A stretch of 64,000 nt of DNA from Halanaerobium sp. MA284_MarDTE_T2 (GCF_003337245.1 NZ_QPJE01000011.1:1-64000), one strand, 5' to 3'; counted from the first letter of the stretch, positions 1 through 9,126 are shown. The notes: generated by a model not told the origin, from the sequence alone. A program made the numbers and translations.

Positions 1-121
1 AATACAAAAGGCAAGTTAGAGGATATACTGTTGGGCTAACAGGATTTTAAGCCTGTGGAGATGGTGGGTTACCACTTCTAAGAAGCAGGAATCCTCGTGG
101 GCTTGCCCCGAGGAGGGTCAA
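1..121 (+). mobile_element. Right end of an IS200/IS605-family (TnpB) element
   Basis: Reading from base 3, the translation TVGLTGF, stop (48-50), ACGDGG resembles the C-terminal end of TnpB proteins, which often carry a TVG-T-ACGD-like stretch. The in-frame stop therefore looks premature, or the similarity is only residual. The stretch GAAGCAGGAATCC (82-94) followed by a small hairpin (CCTCG/CGAGG, about 93-113) and ending GGTCAA is the usual layout of an IS605-type right end, which also forms the 3' part of the TnpB guide RNA (reRNA/omega RNA). The rest of the element lies outside the window. I place the end near base 121 from this motif only; the cleavage site is not proven. Confidence 0.6.
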
Positions 122-1131
122 AGATCAGTACAGTACAAAATTGGGTGATATCAAATCTATAGAAAAAAATGAAGATGGATATTTATTAATTTTTGAAAAA
201 GGTAGTGTTCCCGCACGAATAGAAATAAATGAAGCCAATATGATTAGCAGCCTATGGTTTGGAAATTATAGTCTTGTTAATGATAGTTTATCAGATATTG
301 TAGAAAAATTTAGAAATTTATCAGGTGATGTTTCAATTTCAGTAATAAAAAATAATTCTGAAAAAATAATTACTTATAATGATCAGCAGAAGATGGCAGT
401 TGGCTCTGCTTTTAAACTTCATATATTAAAAGTACTGTATCAAGAAATTGCTAATACTGAAAAAAACTGGCATGATATAATAGAGCTTAATGAAAAAAAC
501 AGATCATTGCCTTTTGGAATTATACAGAATTGGCCGGAAGGGACACCGGTTACATTAAAAACTCTTAGTATTTTAATGATTTCTCAGAATGATAATACAG
601 CGTCAGATCATCTGTTTGATTATCTGGGTCATAAAAAGTTAGAAGCTGAATTCTCTGAAGAAAACATTCCTTTTTTAAAAACAAGAGAATTATTTATTTT
701 AAAATTTTCTGACAAAAAAGAGATAAGAGAGCAGTATCTGAATTCATCAGTGGAGGAGAAAAGAAAAATTTTAAAAGAAATCTCTTCCGAAAAACTGAAA
801 AATGTTGAAATTGGAGATAAGCCTGTTTCAATTGATAAGCTGGAGTGGTTTTTAAGTACGGAAGAGCTTGCCAGAATTATTTTTGAATTAAAGGATGCAG
901 AAGAAATAAAGATTAATTCCGGGCTTGTACAGAAAAAAATTACTATCTGGCAGGCTATAAAAATGGATTGGAACCAGGTGTTTTAAATTTTACTTATATT
1001 TTACAAAAAACGCCGGAAAGTGAGATTTATACAATTTCTGTAACTGTAAACAATAAAAATAGAAATATCAATAAAGAAAAAGTGGTCCAGCTAGTAAGCC
1101 AACTTATTGATTCAGTCGTAAAAAATCAATA
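122..1131 (+). pseudogene. Serine beta-lactamase-like hydrolase, 5'-truncated and frameshifted
   Basis: A class A beta-lactamase-like protein, of the kind carrying a small NTF2-like domain before the hydrolase domain. Visible motifs are the SxxK tetrad (GSAFKL), an SDN-like stretch (SQNDNTAS) and, in another frame, a KTG-like box (YKNGLEPGVLNF). The open frame is entered from the transposon end with no start codon or ribosome site; TTG at 141 is only the first permissible codon. The signal peptide and upstream part are thus missing, probably through the insertion. At the 3' end the frame closes at 986, but adding one A to the A7 run at 932-938 restores a continuous reading to the TAG at 1129-1131. 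It is broken at both ends and most likely inactive. Confidence 0.75.
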
Positions 1132-1242
1132 GTTTTAATTTGGTCTAAAACTACTGGTAGAATTATTTGCAATAGCAAAATAATGCTTTATTTTTTAAAA
1201 AATAAAATTATATATAAATTTGGAAAAGGAGCTGGATTAATT

Positions 1243-2595
1243 ATGAAAAAAATCAACAAAAATTTATTTATTATTTTTACTTTTATTTTAATTTCTTTTA
1301 TAATAATATCGGCAGTTCAGGCTGAAAATGCTGATAGTGATCTATTTATTCCTGAAGTAGATTATAAATATTATAGTTTGGACAATGGATTAGAATTATT
1401 TGTATTTGAAGACCATAAAGTTCCGATTGTAAATTTTTCGATATATTATGATGTTGGTTCAATCGATGAGAAAAAAGGTTTAACCGGTATTTCACATCTG
1501 CTGGAACATCTTATGTTTTTAGGAACAGACACCTTAAACAAAGGCCAGATATCGGAAATGATAAAAGATGTTGGGGGTTCAGAAAATGCTTCAACTGCTC
1601 ACTGGAGAACAAAATATTATGAAACACTTCCTTCATCCAACCTCGAATTGGCTGTTGCTATTGAAGCTGATAGAATGAGAAATCTTAATATTTCTGAAAA
1701 AGAATTTCAGCGGGAAAAAGAAGTTGTAATTCAGGAGAGAAGGATGTATATAGAAAATGATGCTTTTAGTTCAGCAGTCGAAGAAATTAATGCTGCTGCA
1801 TTTAAAAATACTCCATTAGAACACGGAATAATCGGTTGGAAAGAAGATTTAGAACAGATTACACTGGATGATATATATAATTATTACGAAAATTATTATG
1901 TACCAAGCAATGCTGTTATATCTATAAGTGGTGATGTAACAGGAGAAAAAGCTTATCAGCTGGTAAAAAAATATTTTGGTGATTATGAGTCCAAAAAAGT
2001 TAAAAAAGCTAAATTTAAATTTCCAGAGCAAAAAGAGGAAAAAGTGGTTAAGATTAGGAAAGTAACAAGAGTACCCTATATAGTAATGTTTTATAAACTG
2101 CCGTCTGGCGATAATCCAGATATGGAAGCAGTAGATTTTCTGCATAATATATTGATCAACAATTCTACATCTAGAATAATAGAAGAACTTAAACAGAAGC
2201 AGAATATATTGCTTGACGCTAATGCTTATAGGACGTCATTATCTGTCCCGAATTTTTCTAGAATTGTTTTAATTCCTAATTCAGAAATAAATATAGAAAA
2301 GGTAGTACAGGGTTTTGAAAAAGAACTGCAGAAAATAATAGAAAATGGTGTTTCCGAAGAAGAGATAAAAATTATGAAAAAAGGAATGACTAAAAATCTT
2401 ATTTTAGCACAGAAGAATATAAGTAATTTTTCGGATATGATTATTGGAGATTACATTAAATACGGCAGACCAGAATTTTACAGAGAAAAAATAGAGAGAA
2501 TTAACAGTGTAACTGAAGCAGATATAATAGATGCCGCTAAAAAATATTTTAATAAAAGCAGTCGGACAATAGGTTATATTATGCCCAAAAAATAA
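1243..2595 (+). CDS. Secreted M16-family zinc metallopeptidase (catalytic)
   Basis: M16 (pitrilysin/processing-peptidase type) protein of 450 residues. An N-terminal signal peptide (MKKINKN then a hydrophobic run ending AVQAE) sends it to the cell surface. The inverted zinc motif HxxEH is intact (HLLEH at about 85-89), and a further Glu lies downstream in the AIEADRM helix, as expected for an active enzyme. ATG 1243 is preferred over an in-frame ATG 60 bases upstream because AAAGGAG at about 1226-1232 sits at proper distance from it. The next gene encodes a second M16 subunit without the zinc motif. Active/inactive M16 pairs are known as heterodimers, so the two probably work together. The substrate is unknown. 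Confidence 0.9.
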   Translation: MKKINKNLFIIFTFILISFIIISAVQAENADSDLFIPEVDYKYYSLDNGLELFVFEDHKVPIVNFSIYYDVGSIDEKKGLTGISHLLEHLMFLGTDTLNKGQISEMIKDVGGSENASTAHWRTKYYETLPSSNLELAVAIEADRMRNLNISEKEFQREKEVVIQERRMYIENDAFSSAVEEINAAAFKNTPLEHGIIGWKEDLEQITLDDIYNYYENYYVPSNAVISISGDVTGEKAYQLVKKYFGDYESKKVKKAKFKFPEQKEEKVVKIRKVTRVPYIVMFYKLPSGDNPDMEAVDFLHNILINNSTSRIIEELKQKQNILLDANAYRTSLSVPNFSRIVLIPNSEINIEKVVQGFEKELQKIIENGVSEEEIKIMKKGMTKNLILAQKNISNFSDMIIGDYIKYGRPEFYREKIERINSVTEADIIDAAKKYFNKSSRTIGYIMPKK

Positions 2596-2705
2596 AATCT
2601 GACAGCAGTTTAAGTTAAAAGTAAAAACTTGTATTTGAGATCAGCAGCTGATATTTATTCAAGATTATTTTTGTTAATAATTAAATTTTAATAAGGGTGA
2701 TAAAA

Positions 2706-4166
2706 ATGAGAAAAAAGCTGTTTGTAATTCTGATTATTACTTCTCTTTTAATAACTTTTACAATCCATACCTCTGCAGAAGTTGATTTTACACAGGAGCT
2801 TTACAGCAAATTATCGGAAAACACCAATCCTATTCCATATTTAGATATTCCTAATTATAATTCTGCTGTTTTCCATAATGGGCTTAAAATCTATCTTTTA
2901 GAAGACCACAGCCTGCCATATATTGATATCAAAGGTTATATAAAGGGTGGAAGAATTTTAGAGAATGAAGATAATGCAGGTATAACAGATTTTATGACTG
3001 CAGTAATGAATACAGGAACACAAAATTATGGAGAAAAAGAGCTGAACAGGTTTAAAGAATTAAATGCTGTTGATCTAAATTTGTCCAGTTCTGATCATTA
3101 TATATCATTTAGCGGAAATGCATTAACTTCAGAAAAAAATAAATTAATATTTCTTTTAAAGGAGATTTTATTAAGGCCCAATTTTGCAGCAGAATACCGC
3201 AGCCGACTCTTAGCTGAAAGAGAGCGTAATATACAGCAGTCCAAAACCAGACAAAATAGCCTTTTAGAAATGTATTTTTTTAAAAATATTTACTTAGGAC
3301 ATCCATATTCTTATGCACATGATTTGGATCTGCTGCTTGATAATTTAGATTATTATACCCCAGAGAACTTAAAAAAATATTATGATAAAACAGTTAGACC
3401 TAATAAGACAATTATGATTTTATATGGTGATTTTGACAGCAAAAAAATGCTGAAAAAACTACATAAAGAATTTAGCAGCTGGAAAAACAGCAGTGAATTC
3501 TGGAAACAGCCTACAGTAACTGCAGAAGAGAGTAATTATGGAAAAGTTATTTTGATAAACAAAGAAGATGCAACACAGGCTAAAATCAAAATGGGATATA
3601 ATCTTGATATTAGATATTTTAAAGACAGAATAGCTTTTACACTCGGAAATGAAATATTTGGAGGAGGAGATTTAACTTCCAGACTCTCCAAAAATTTGCG
3701 TGCGGAAAAAGGATTAGTTTACAATATTTATTCAAAATATGTAGATAAAAAAGCTGGCGGATATTATATTTTAAATACATCTGTAAAGCCAGAAAAAACC
3801 TATCTGGCCGTGGAATCCATAAATAAAGAAATAGAAAAGATTATTCAGGGAAAAGAGCAAATAACAGAAGATGATATTTTTGAGATAGTTAACAGAAGAA
3901 ATGTTTTTTTTCCCAAAAGCTACCGCAGAAAAGAAGATTTGCTTCAGTCAGTGATTTTTAATATTGAATTTAAAGAAAGAGATAAAAATTATATAAATAA
4001 ATTTATTCAGGCATATAATATTTTGTCTGCTGAAGACGTAAACAAATATTTTGAGAAATATATCTATCCAGGTAGATTTTTGACAGTTATTGTTGGGAAA
4101 AAGGAAGATATTCTGCCTCAATTTGAAGAAAATAGTATTTCTGTAGAGGTTATAGAAATTGATTAA
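2706..4166 (+). CDS. M16-family peptidase-like protein, zinc motif absent
   Basis: Second M16-fold protein, 486 residues from ATG 2706 (RBS AAGGGTGAT just upstream; a GTG at 2697 overlaps that site). A signal peptide (MRKKLFVILIITSLL, hydrophobic to TSAEVD) is present. At the place of the HxxEH motif it reads GITDFMTAVMNTG, with no His or Glu ligands. It should therefore be the non-catalytic partner that helps form the substrate chamber of the preceding enzyme. The C-terminal half has the conserved glycine-rich and Arg-Tyr elements (GGGDLTSRL, EKGLVYNIYS) seen in M16 C-terminal domains. A gap of about 110 bases separates it from the upstream gene; the two are probably co-transcribed. Confidence 0.88.
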   Translation: MRKKLFVILIITSLLITFTIHTSAEVDFTQELYSKLSENTNPIPYLDIPNYNSAVFHNGLKIYLLEDHSLPYIDIKGYIKGGRILENEDNAGITDFMTAVMNTGTQNYGEKELNRFKELNAVDLNLSSSDHYISFSGNALTSEKNKLIFLLKEILLRPNFAAEYRSRLLAERERNIQQSKTRQNSLLEMYFFKNIYLGHPYSYAHDLDLLLDNLDYYTPENLKKYYDKTVRPNKTIMILYGDFDSKKMLKKLHKEFSSWKNSSEFWKQPTVTAEESNYGKVILINKEDATQAKIKMGYNLDIRYFKDRIAFTLGNEIFGGGDLTSRLSKNLRAEKGLVYNIYSKYVDKKAGGYYILNTSVKPEKTYLAVESINKEIEKIIQGKEQITEDDIFEIVNRRNVFFPKSYRRKEDLLQSVIFNIEFKERDKNYINKFIQAYNILSAEDVNKYFEKYIYPGRFLTVIVGKKEDILPQFEENSISVEVIEID

Positions 4167-4225
4167 ATTAGAGGTCGCTCGGCCAGTGCTGTAGCAAAAA
4201 TTAGAAAGTAGGTGTTATTTTAGCT

Positions 4226-5308
4226 GTGGAGAAAGATTTTAGATTCAATATAGAAGAGGCAGCAGGAGCAGTAGGTGATTTTGGTACTTTAATCCCTATT
4301 ATTTTTGGTGTGGCAGCAGTTACTAAAATAAATATTGCGCCTGTACTGTTCTTTTTTGGTATAAGCTATATATTAACAGGCATATATTACAAGCTGCCGA
4401 TGCCGGTAGAACCAATGAAGGCAATTGGAGCAATTGCAATAAGTGGAGCCCTAACTGCAGGTGAAATTGCTGGTGCAGGTATAATGACAGGTATTATTTT
4501 TTTAATAGTTGCTCTGACTGATGGTATGAAATTTATAAAAAGATATGTTCCACACTGGTTAATTAGAGGTATACAGTTTGGTCTGGCGCTGACACTCTCT
4601 AAAACCGCACTAAATTTTATTGCTGATGATTTATTAATTGGTCTAATTTCAGCTTTTATCATAATATTGTTCTACTTTCTACCAATATCTGATATATCTT
4701 CACTGATAGTTTTTGTCCTTGGTCTTGGAGTGGGCATATATAATTATGGTTTTCCGGAAACCACAGCATTTAATCTTCCTGTTTTAACATTGCCTGCTGG
4801 AGTAGAACTGTGGTCAGGGTTTATTAAAGGAACATTAGCTCAACTGCCTTTAACTCTAGGTAATGCAGTACTGGCAACATCTCTTCTGATAAAAGATTTG
4901 CTGGATAGAAATGTGTCTGAGAGAAAAATAGTGGGAAGTATTGGTCTGATGTCCTTAATTTCATCTGCTTTTGGTGGATTTCCAATGTGTCATGGGGCAG
5001 GTGGACTGGCTGCACAGTACCGTTTTGGGGCCAGAACTGGAGGATCAAATATTATATCAGGTGTTATTATATTAACTGCTGCTTTTTTCTTTGCTTCTCA
5101 AGAATTAGTTAATATCATTCCTTTTGGAGTTTTGGGTGCTCTTTTAGTTTTTTCAGCTTTGCAGCTTTTAAACAGTGCGGTTAAAACAGAAAGCAAATTG
5201 TATACAGGTATTACAGGTATAATAGCTTTTTTTGCTGGGATGACGGCTGCTTTTCTGATAATGATGACATTCAGCCTAATAAAAAAGTTTTTGATCAGCA
5301 GAGGATAA
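4226..5308 (+). CDS. MOT1-type (SulP-related) molybdate/sulfate transporter family protein
   Basis: Membrane protein of 360 residues with about ten hydrophobic segments. The N-terminal EEAAGAVGDFGTLIP, the PMPVEPMKAIGAIAI stretch and the later MCHGAGGLAAQYRFGARTGGSN block are hallmarks of the MOT1 branch of SulP-like transporters (prokaryotic homologues of the plant molybdate transporter). It should import an oxyanion. Molybdate is the best-known substrate of the family, but sulfate or another anion cannot be excluded. No molybdenum genes are nearby. The GTG start at 4226 has a rather distant AGGTG upstream, so the exact start is uncertain. The coding sequence ends close to a repeat-end fragment and the T-box promoter. 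Confidence 0.8.
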   Translation: MEKDFRFNIEEAAGAVGDFGTLIPIIFGVAAVTKINIAPVLFFFGISYILTGIYYKLPMPVEPMKAIGAIAISGALTAGEIAGAGIMTGIIFLIVALTDGMKFIKRYVPHWLIRGIQFGLALTLSKTALNFIADDLLIGLISAFIIILFYFLPISDISSLIVFVLGLGVGIYNYGFPETTAFNLPVLTLPAGVELWSGFIKGTLAQLPLTLGNAVLATSLLIKDLLDRNVSERKIVGSIGLMSLISSAFGGFPMCHGAGGLAAQYRFGARTGGSNIISGVIILTAAFFFASQELVNIIPFGVLGALLVFSALQLLNSAVKTESKLYTGITGIIAFFAGMTAAFLIMMTFSLIKKFLISRG

Positions 5309-5340
5309 TAAATACTTTCCTCTTTTTTGCAATCTTAAGG

Positions 5341-5360
5341 ATAATTTTGGGGAAACTCCT
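5341..5360 (-). repeat. End fragment of the 264-bp MITE-like repeat
   Basis: These 20 bases match one terminus of the full copies at 9388, 12985 and 62071 (…ATTTTGGGGAAACTCCT). The preceding bases 5309-5340 contain CTTTCC and TTTTTTGCA, which loosely resemble the opposite terminus, so this may be a drastically shortened copy. No convincing target duplication is seen. It ends 13 bp before the -35 box of the T-box promoter. Confidence 0.5.
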
Positions 5361-5373
5361 CGAGAAAGATAAC

Positions 5374-5402
5374 TTGACAGATGTGGTAAAATTAAATATA
5401 AT
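5374..5402 (+). promoter_or_regulatory. Promoter of the tyrosine T-box transcript
   Basis: Perfect TTGACA (5374-5379) and TATAAT (5397-5402) with a 17-base spacer, about 25 bases before the start of the T-box leader. Confidence 0.85.
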
Positions 5403-5429
5403 AAATATAATGTAAATAAAATCTAACAA

Positions 5430-5675
5430 CTATGATGGGGAGAAGTAAGTCTTTAAGCATTTTAAGAGAGCCGGGTAAGCTGGGAACTGGTAATTGCTGC
5501 TGACTGAAATACACCCTTGAGTTTCTGAATTGAAAACAGTAGATTCAGACGTGTTCCGACGTTATTTGGTGAGGAAGTTAACTGCTTCCAAAAGAGTGAA
5601 TCTAATTTTATTAGGTTAATTCAGGTGGTACCGCGATATTATCGTCCTGTTAAAAGGGCGATTTTGTTTTTTTGG
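5430..5675 (+). promoter_or_regulatory. T-box leader, specifier UAC (tyrosine)
   Basis: The leader has the expected order of elements. Stem I begins GGGGAGAAGTAAG, followed by the AGAGAGCCGGG…AACTGG region. The specifier loop reads CTGAAA-TAC-ACCC with TAC at 5510-5512, a tyrosine codon. The conserved T-box AGGTGGTACCGCG lies at 5623-5635; its TGGT would pair with an acceptor ending ACCA, matching a discriminator A as in tRNA-Tyr. A terminator hairpin (ATCGTCCT…AGGGCGAT then T-run, 5641-5677) follows. Uncharged tRNA-Tyr should allow readthrough into the lyase gene 150 bases downstream. The T-box call is secure; the specifier assignment is by eye. Confidence 0.88.
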
Positions 5676-5824
5676 GGGTGATAAAAGTAGGAATCTGTTT
5701 GTAAATTCAGTTGCTTTGTTCCAAGTAGGCTAAAGTTTAATTTAATTAGAGCAAACAGCAGGATGGTAAAAAATAGTAATCAAGGAATATTTAATAAACT
5801 AAAAATATTAAAGGAGAGTGTAGT

Positions 5825-7291
5825 ATGGTAGCTAACGGAAGTCAAAATCAAATTAAATTTTATTCTGAAGAAGATGTTCCTTTAGAAATGCATAAAGTCA
5901 GGATTGTACAGAAATTAAATCTCCCGCCAATCGAAAAAAGGCTGGAGGCAATTATAGAAGCAGGAAATAATACTTTTTTATTAAATAATAGAGATGTTTT
6001 TTTGGATATGCTCACAGATAGTGGAGTTAATGCCATGAGTGACAGACAGCAGGCAGCAATGATGATGGCAGATGACAGTTATGCAGGATCTGAAACATTT
6101 ACCAGATTAGAAAAAACTTTAAATGGTATTTTTGGCAAAGAATTTTTTCTCCCCACACATCAGGGAAGAGCATGTGAAAATATTATATCTGTTACTATGG
6201 TAGAAGAAGGATCTGTTGTACCAATGAATTACCACTTTACTACCACTAAGGCACATATTGTAGCAAATGGTGGTAAGGTTGAAGAAGTTTACATAGATGA
6301 AGCGTTAAATATTGAAAGCAGCCATCCATTTAAAGGAAATATGGATCTGGAGAAATTAAAAAATTTGATTAAAGAGCATGGGTCGGAAAATATTCCTTTT
6401 GTACGTATAGAGGCAGGAACAAACCTTATCGGTGGTCAGCCAGTTTCTCTGTCAAACATGAGAGAGGTTAGAGAATTATGCAATCAGGAAAATATAAAAA
6501 TTGTTTTTGATGCAAGTCTGCTGGCAGATAACCTCTACTTTATAAAAACAAGAGAAGAAAAATGTAGAGATATGAGTATAGCGGAAATAACACAAGAAAT
6601 AGCAGATTTAATGGATATTATTTACTTTTCAGCTCGTAAGCTGGGCAATGCACGTGGTGGTGGAATATGTACCAGTGATAGGGATATCTTTCTTAAAATG
6701 AGAGAACTGCTGCCTCTTTATGAAGGCTTTTCAACCTATGGTGGCATGTCAGTAAGAGAGATGGAAGCAATTGCAGTTGGGTTGGAAGAGACAATGGATG
6801 AAAACATGGTTAATCAGGGACCACAATTTATAAAGTTTATGGCAGAAGAATTGAAAAAGAATGATGTGCCTGTAGTTACACCCCCTGGAGGACTGGGCTG
6901 TCATATAGATGCTATGCAGTTTGTTGACCATATACCTCAGACAGAATATCCGGCAGGAGCACTGGTAGCCGCTGTTTATCTCATTAGTGGGGTTAGAGGT
7001 ATGGAGAGGGGTACAATGTCAGAGCAGAGAGATGAAGATGGTAATGAAACTTTATCCAATATGGAGCTGCTCCGTCTGGCTCTGCCCAGAAGAGTATTTA
7101 CCCTCTCTCAGGTTAAATATGCTGCTGACAGAATAAGTTGGCTTTATAAAAACCGCAAATTGATAGGTGGATTAGAATTTACTGAAGAACCTGAAGTGCT
7201 GAGATTTTTCTTCGGCAAATTAAAGACCACTTCAAACTGGCAGCAAAAACTGGTGGGAAAATTTAGAGAAGATTTTGGAGATAGTCTTTAA
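5825..7291 (+). CDS. Tryptophanase / tyrosine phenol-lyase family PLP enzyme
   Basis: Beta-eliminating lyase family, 488 residues, close to the usual 455-475 of TnaA and Tpl. Such enzymes split tryptophan or tyrosine into indole or phenol plus pyruvate and ammonia. The N-terminal half aligns by eye (SDRQQAAMM-DDSYAGSETF, FLPTHQGRACEN, MNYHFTTTKAH). The PLP aspartate is probably in VFDASLLADN (about 229) and the Schiff-base lysine in FSARK (about 272). The residues after that lysine, LGNARGGGICT, differ from the KDAMVPMGG of TnaA and KDCLVNIGG of Tpl, so the exact substrate is open. A tyrosine T-box upstream favours a tyrosine-linked role. The start ATG has AAAGGAG in good position. A strong terminator follows. 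Confidence 0.85.
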   Translation: MVANGSQNQIKFYSEEDVPLEMHKVRIVQKLNLPPIEKRLEAIIEAGNNTFLLNNRDVFLDMLTDSGVNAMSDRQQAAMMMADDSYAGSETFTRLEKTLNGIFGKEFFLPTHQGRACENIISVTMVEEGSVVPMNYHFTTTKAHIVANGGKVEEVYIDEALNIESSHPFKGNMDLEKLKNLIKEHGSENIPFVRIEAGTNLIGGQPVSLSNMREVRELCNQENIKIVFDASLLADNLYFIKTREEKCRDMSIAEITQEIADLMDIIYFSARKLGNARGGGICTSDRDIFLKMRELLPLYEGFSTYGGMSVREMEAIAVGLEETMDENMVNQGPQFIKFMAEELKKNDVPVVTPPGGLGCHIDAMQFVDHIPQTEYPAGALVAAVYLISGVRGMERGTMSEQRDEDGNETLSNMELLRLALPRRVFTLSQVKYAADRISWLYKNRKLIGGLEFTEEPEVLRFFFGKLKTTSNWQQKLVGKFREDFGDSL

Positions 7292-7309
7292 AATTTAATA
7301 TATTTATAG

Positions 7310-7343
7310 AGAGGGCAGTTTTAGTTTTTTGCCCTCTTTTTTT
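7310..7343 (+). terminator. Terminator of the lyase gene
   Basis: Hairpin GAGGGCA…TGCCCTC followed by seven T's, 20 bases after the lyase stop codon. Confidence 0.9.
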
Positions 7344-7610
7344 ATCTGAATTTTATTTAAAATTAGGAAAATTTCTGCAACTCAAGAACAAACTCAAATA
7401 AAAAATAAATGTTATGATTTGAAATCAGAACGAAATCTGCCATTGGGAAATTTGAAATATTTCGGGAAACCAATTTTTTTGAAGCAGAAATCAAATTTAT
7501 TGATCTAATCCTAAAAATTTTCAATTTAACCTGTTAATGCAATTTAAGTGATGATATAATAATTTAAAATGGTCATTTTAAATTATGTATCGATAATTGG
7601 AGGATTATTA

Positions 7611-8870
7611 ATGCTTAAAAAGGAGAATGAAGCAGGGAAGAATTTTAACTGGAAAGTGCTGATAATTATTACACTGGCTACAATGACTGGTGGACTTTAT
7701 AGAAATGGTATCATGACTCTTTTTCCATTTATTCAGGCAGAATATGGTCTGGGTAAAGCTCAATTAGGATTATATTCTACTTTTATCTACATAAGTTCGG
7801 TGTCAGTTTCGATTTTTTCTGGCTGGATAGCTGACAAATGGGGAACTAAAAAATCTATGATAGCAGGGCTCAGCTGTATGGGAGTTTTTATATTTTTGCA
7901 TTCATATTCTATCAATTTTGTGATGATGCTCCTTCTGGCATCAGCAACAGGACTTGGATTGAGTATTATTCTGCCGACAGGAACAAAAGGTGTTGCAGAA
8001 TGGATTTCAAAAGAAAACAGATCTACTGCAGTTGGAATTATAACTTTGGGACTTTCTTTAGGAGGAGTTATTGCCGCAAGCATTTTACCCTGGACTGCAT
8101 CTGCAGCAGGATGGAAAGCAGCGGTTATTTTGCTGTCTTTTACTTATTTTGTTGTTTCACTAATCTTTTTCATTTTCTATAAAAATAAAAAATCAGCAGA
8201 TTCTGAAGGGAAAGATGGTGAAAAAAAAGATAAAAATAAAAAACCGGCTATTTCTGTACAGCTTAAGATACTTTTTAAAGATAAATATCTGCTGGCTCTT
8301 TGTTTTTTGGGAATTATGTTCGGAGTCGCATCAGGAATAACTGCTACTCATTTTACTCTTTATCTTTACTCAGATTTTGGTTTTTCTGAAGTTGCTGCTG
8401 GATTTGGTTTTATGGTTTTTCAGCTGGGAAGTATGGCAGGTAGACCTGGCTGGGGAATATTAAATGACAGGTTTTTGGGAGGTAATGATAAGACTGGATT
8501 TAATCTGCTTGCAGTTTTAATAATTTTAACAGCAGCTGTACTATCATTTCTCAGCAAATTAGATCCTCATATCTCTATATTATTATTTATTGCTTTTGTT
8601 CTCGGAAGTGTAGGAAGAGGTTGGAATGGTCTGTATTTTTCTGCTGTGTCCAAACAGCTGGGAGACGAAAATACAGGTATAGGTGTGGGACTTTCACTAC
8701 TTTTTGTACGTTTTGGAATAATAATTGGGCCACCGATTTTTGGTCTTATTGCAGATAAAACAGGTTCATACAGTTTAAGCTGGTTAATTATGGCTGTTTA
8801 TACTGTTATAGCACTTTTTACAAGTAATATACTTCTATCTAAATCCGAAAAGTCAGCTGTAAAATACTAA
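7611..8870 (+). CDS. MFS permease
   Basis: Twelve-segment major facilitator protein of 419 residues. The loop between helices 2 and 3 carries a typical MFS signature (GWIADKWGTKKS), and the second half repeats it weakly (GWGILNDRFLGG). A charged Lys/Asp/Glu-rich cytoplasmic loop near residues 190-215 separates the halves. ATG 7611 is chosen over the in-frame ATG at 7569 because GGAGG lies eight bases before it. The substrate cannot be read from the sequence. The position after the tyrosine-controlled lyase suggests a related amino acid or carboxylate, but a terminator lies between them, so shared expression is not shown. Confidence 0.85.
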   Translation: MLKKENEAGKNFNWKVLIIITLATMTGGLYRNGIMTLFPFIQAEYGLGKAQLGLYSTFIYISSVSVSIFSGWIADKWGTKKSMIAGLSCMGVFIFLHSYSINFVMMLLLASATGLGLSIILPTGTKGVAEWISKENRSTAVGIITLGLSLGGVIAASILPWTASAAGWKAAVILLSFTYFVVSLIFFIFYKNKKSADSEGKDGEKKDKNKKPAISVQLKILFKDKYLLALCFLGIMFGVASGITATHFTLYLYSDFGFSEVAAGFGFMVFQLGSMAGRPGWGILNDRFLGGNDKTGFNLLAVLIILTAAVLSFLSKLDPHISILLFIAFVLGSVGRGWNGLYFSAVSKQLGDENTGIGVGLSLLFVRFGIIIGPPIFGLIADKTGSYSLSWLIMAVYTVIALFTSNILLSKSEKSAVKY

Positions 8871-8987
8871 ACAGAAAATCATCAGTAATAATTAAATTAA
8901 TATCAGATCAGTTTTTGTAGAAATAATAATTTCAATATTTTATGGTTTGAGGTAGCAATTTATAAACAAAAAAAGAAAGGATTCAAA

Positions 8988-9056
8988 ATGTGGTCAGGGG
9001 GATTGGGAAGGACATTTTTGGACTTTTATAAATTTAAGCTCCCGGGAAATAAATAA
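8988..9056 (+). CDS. Possible 22-residue small protein
   Basis: Reads MWSGGLGRTFLDFYKFKLPGNK from ATG 8988, with AAAGGA (about 8975-8980) at good spacing. The coding end overlaps the 5' arm of the following hairpin. I do not recognise a family. It is aromatic and basic, and could be a small membrane-associated peptide or chance. Nothing else is seen between the MFS gene and the hairpin. Confidence 0.3.
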   Translation: MWSGGLGRTFLDFYKFKLPGNK

Positions 9057-9091
9057 TTAAGCTGTCAAACAAGATTTCCAGGGAGCTTTTT
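9036..9091. terminator. Hairpin between convergent genes
   Basis: AAGCTCCC-GGAAAT pairs with ATTTCC-A-GGGAGCTT and is followed by five T's. It lies between the MFS gene (+) and the tautomerase gene (-), and could stop transcripts from both sides. Confidence 0.6.
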
Positions 9092-9126
9092 AGTTAAAGT
9101 TTATTTTTTAACTTCCGAAATAATAT

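Noticed and set aside
1849-2145. Long antisense frames over M16, metH, kdpB and other genes
   Set aside because: They mirror AT-rich coding sequence, have no ribosome sites and read as low-complexity hydrophobic strings.
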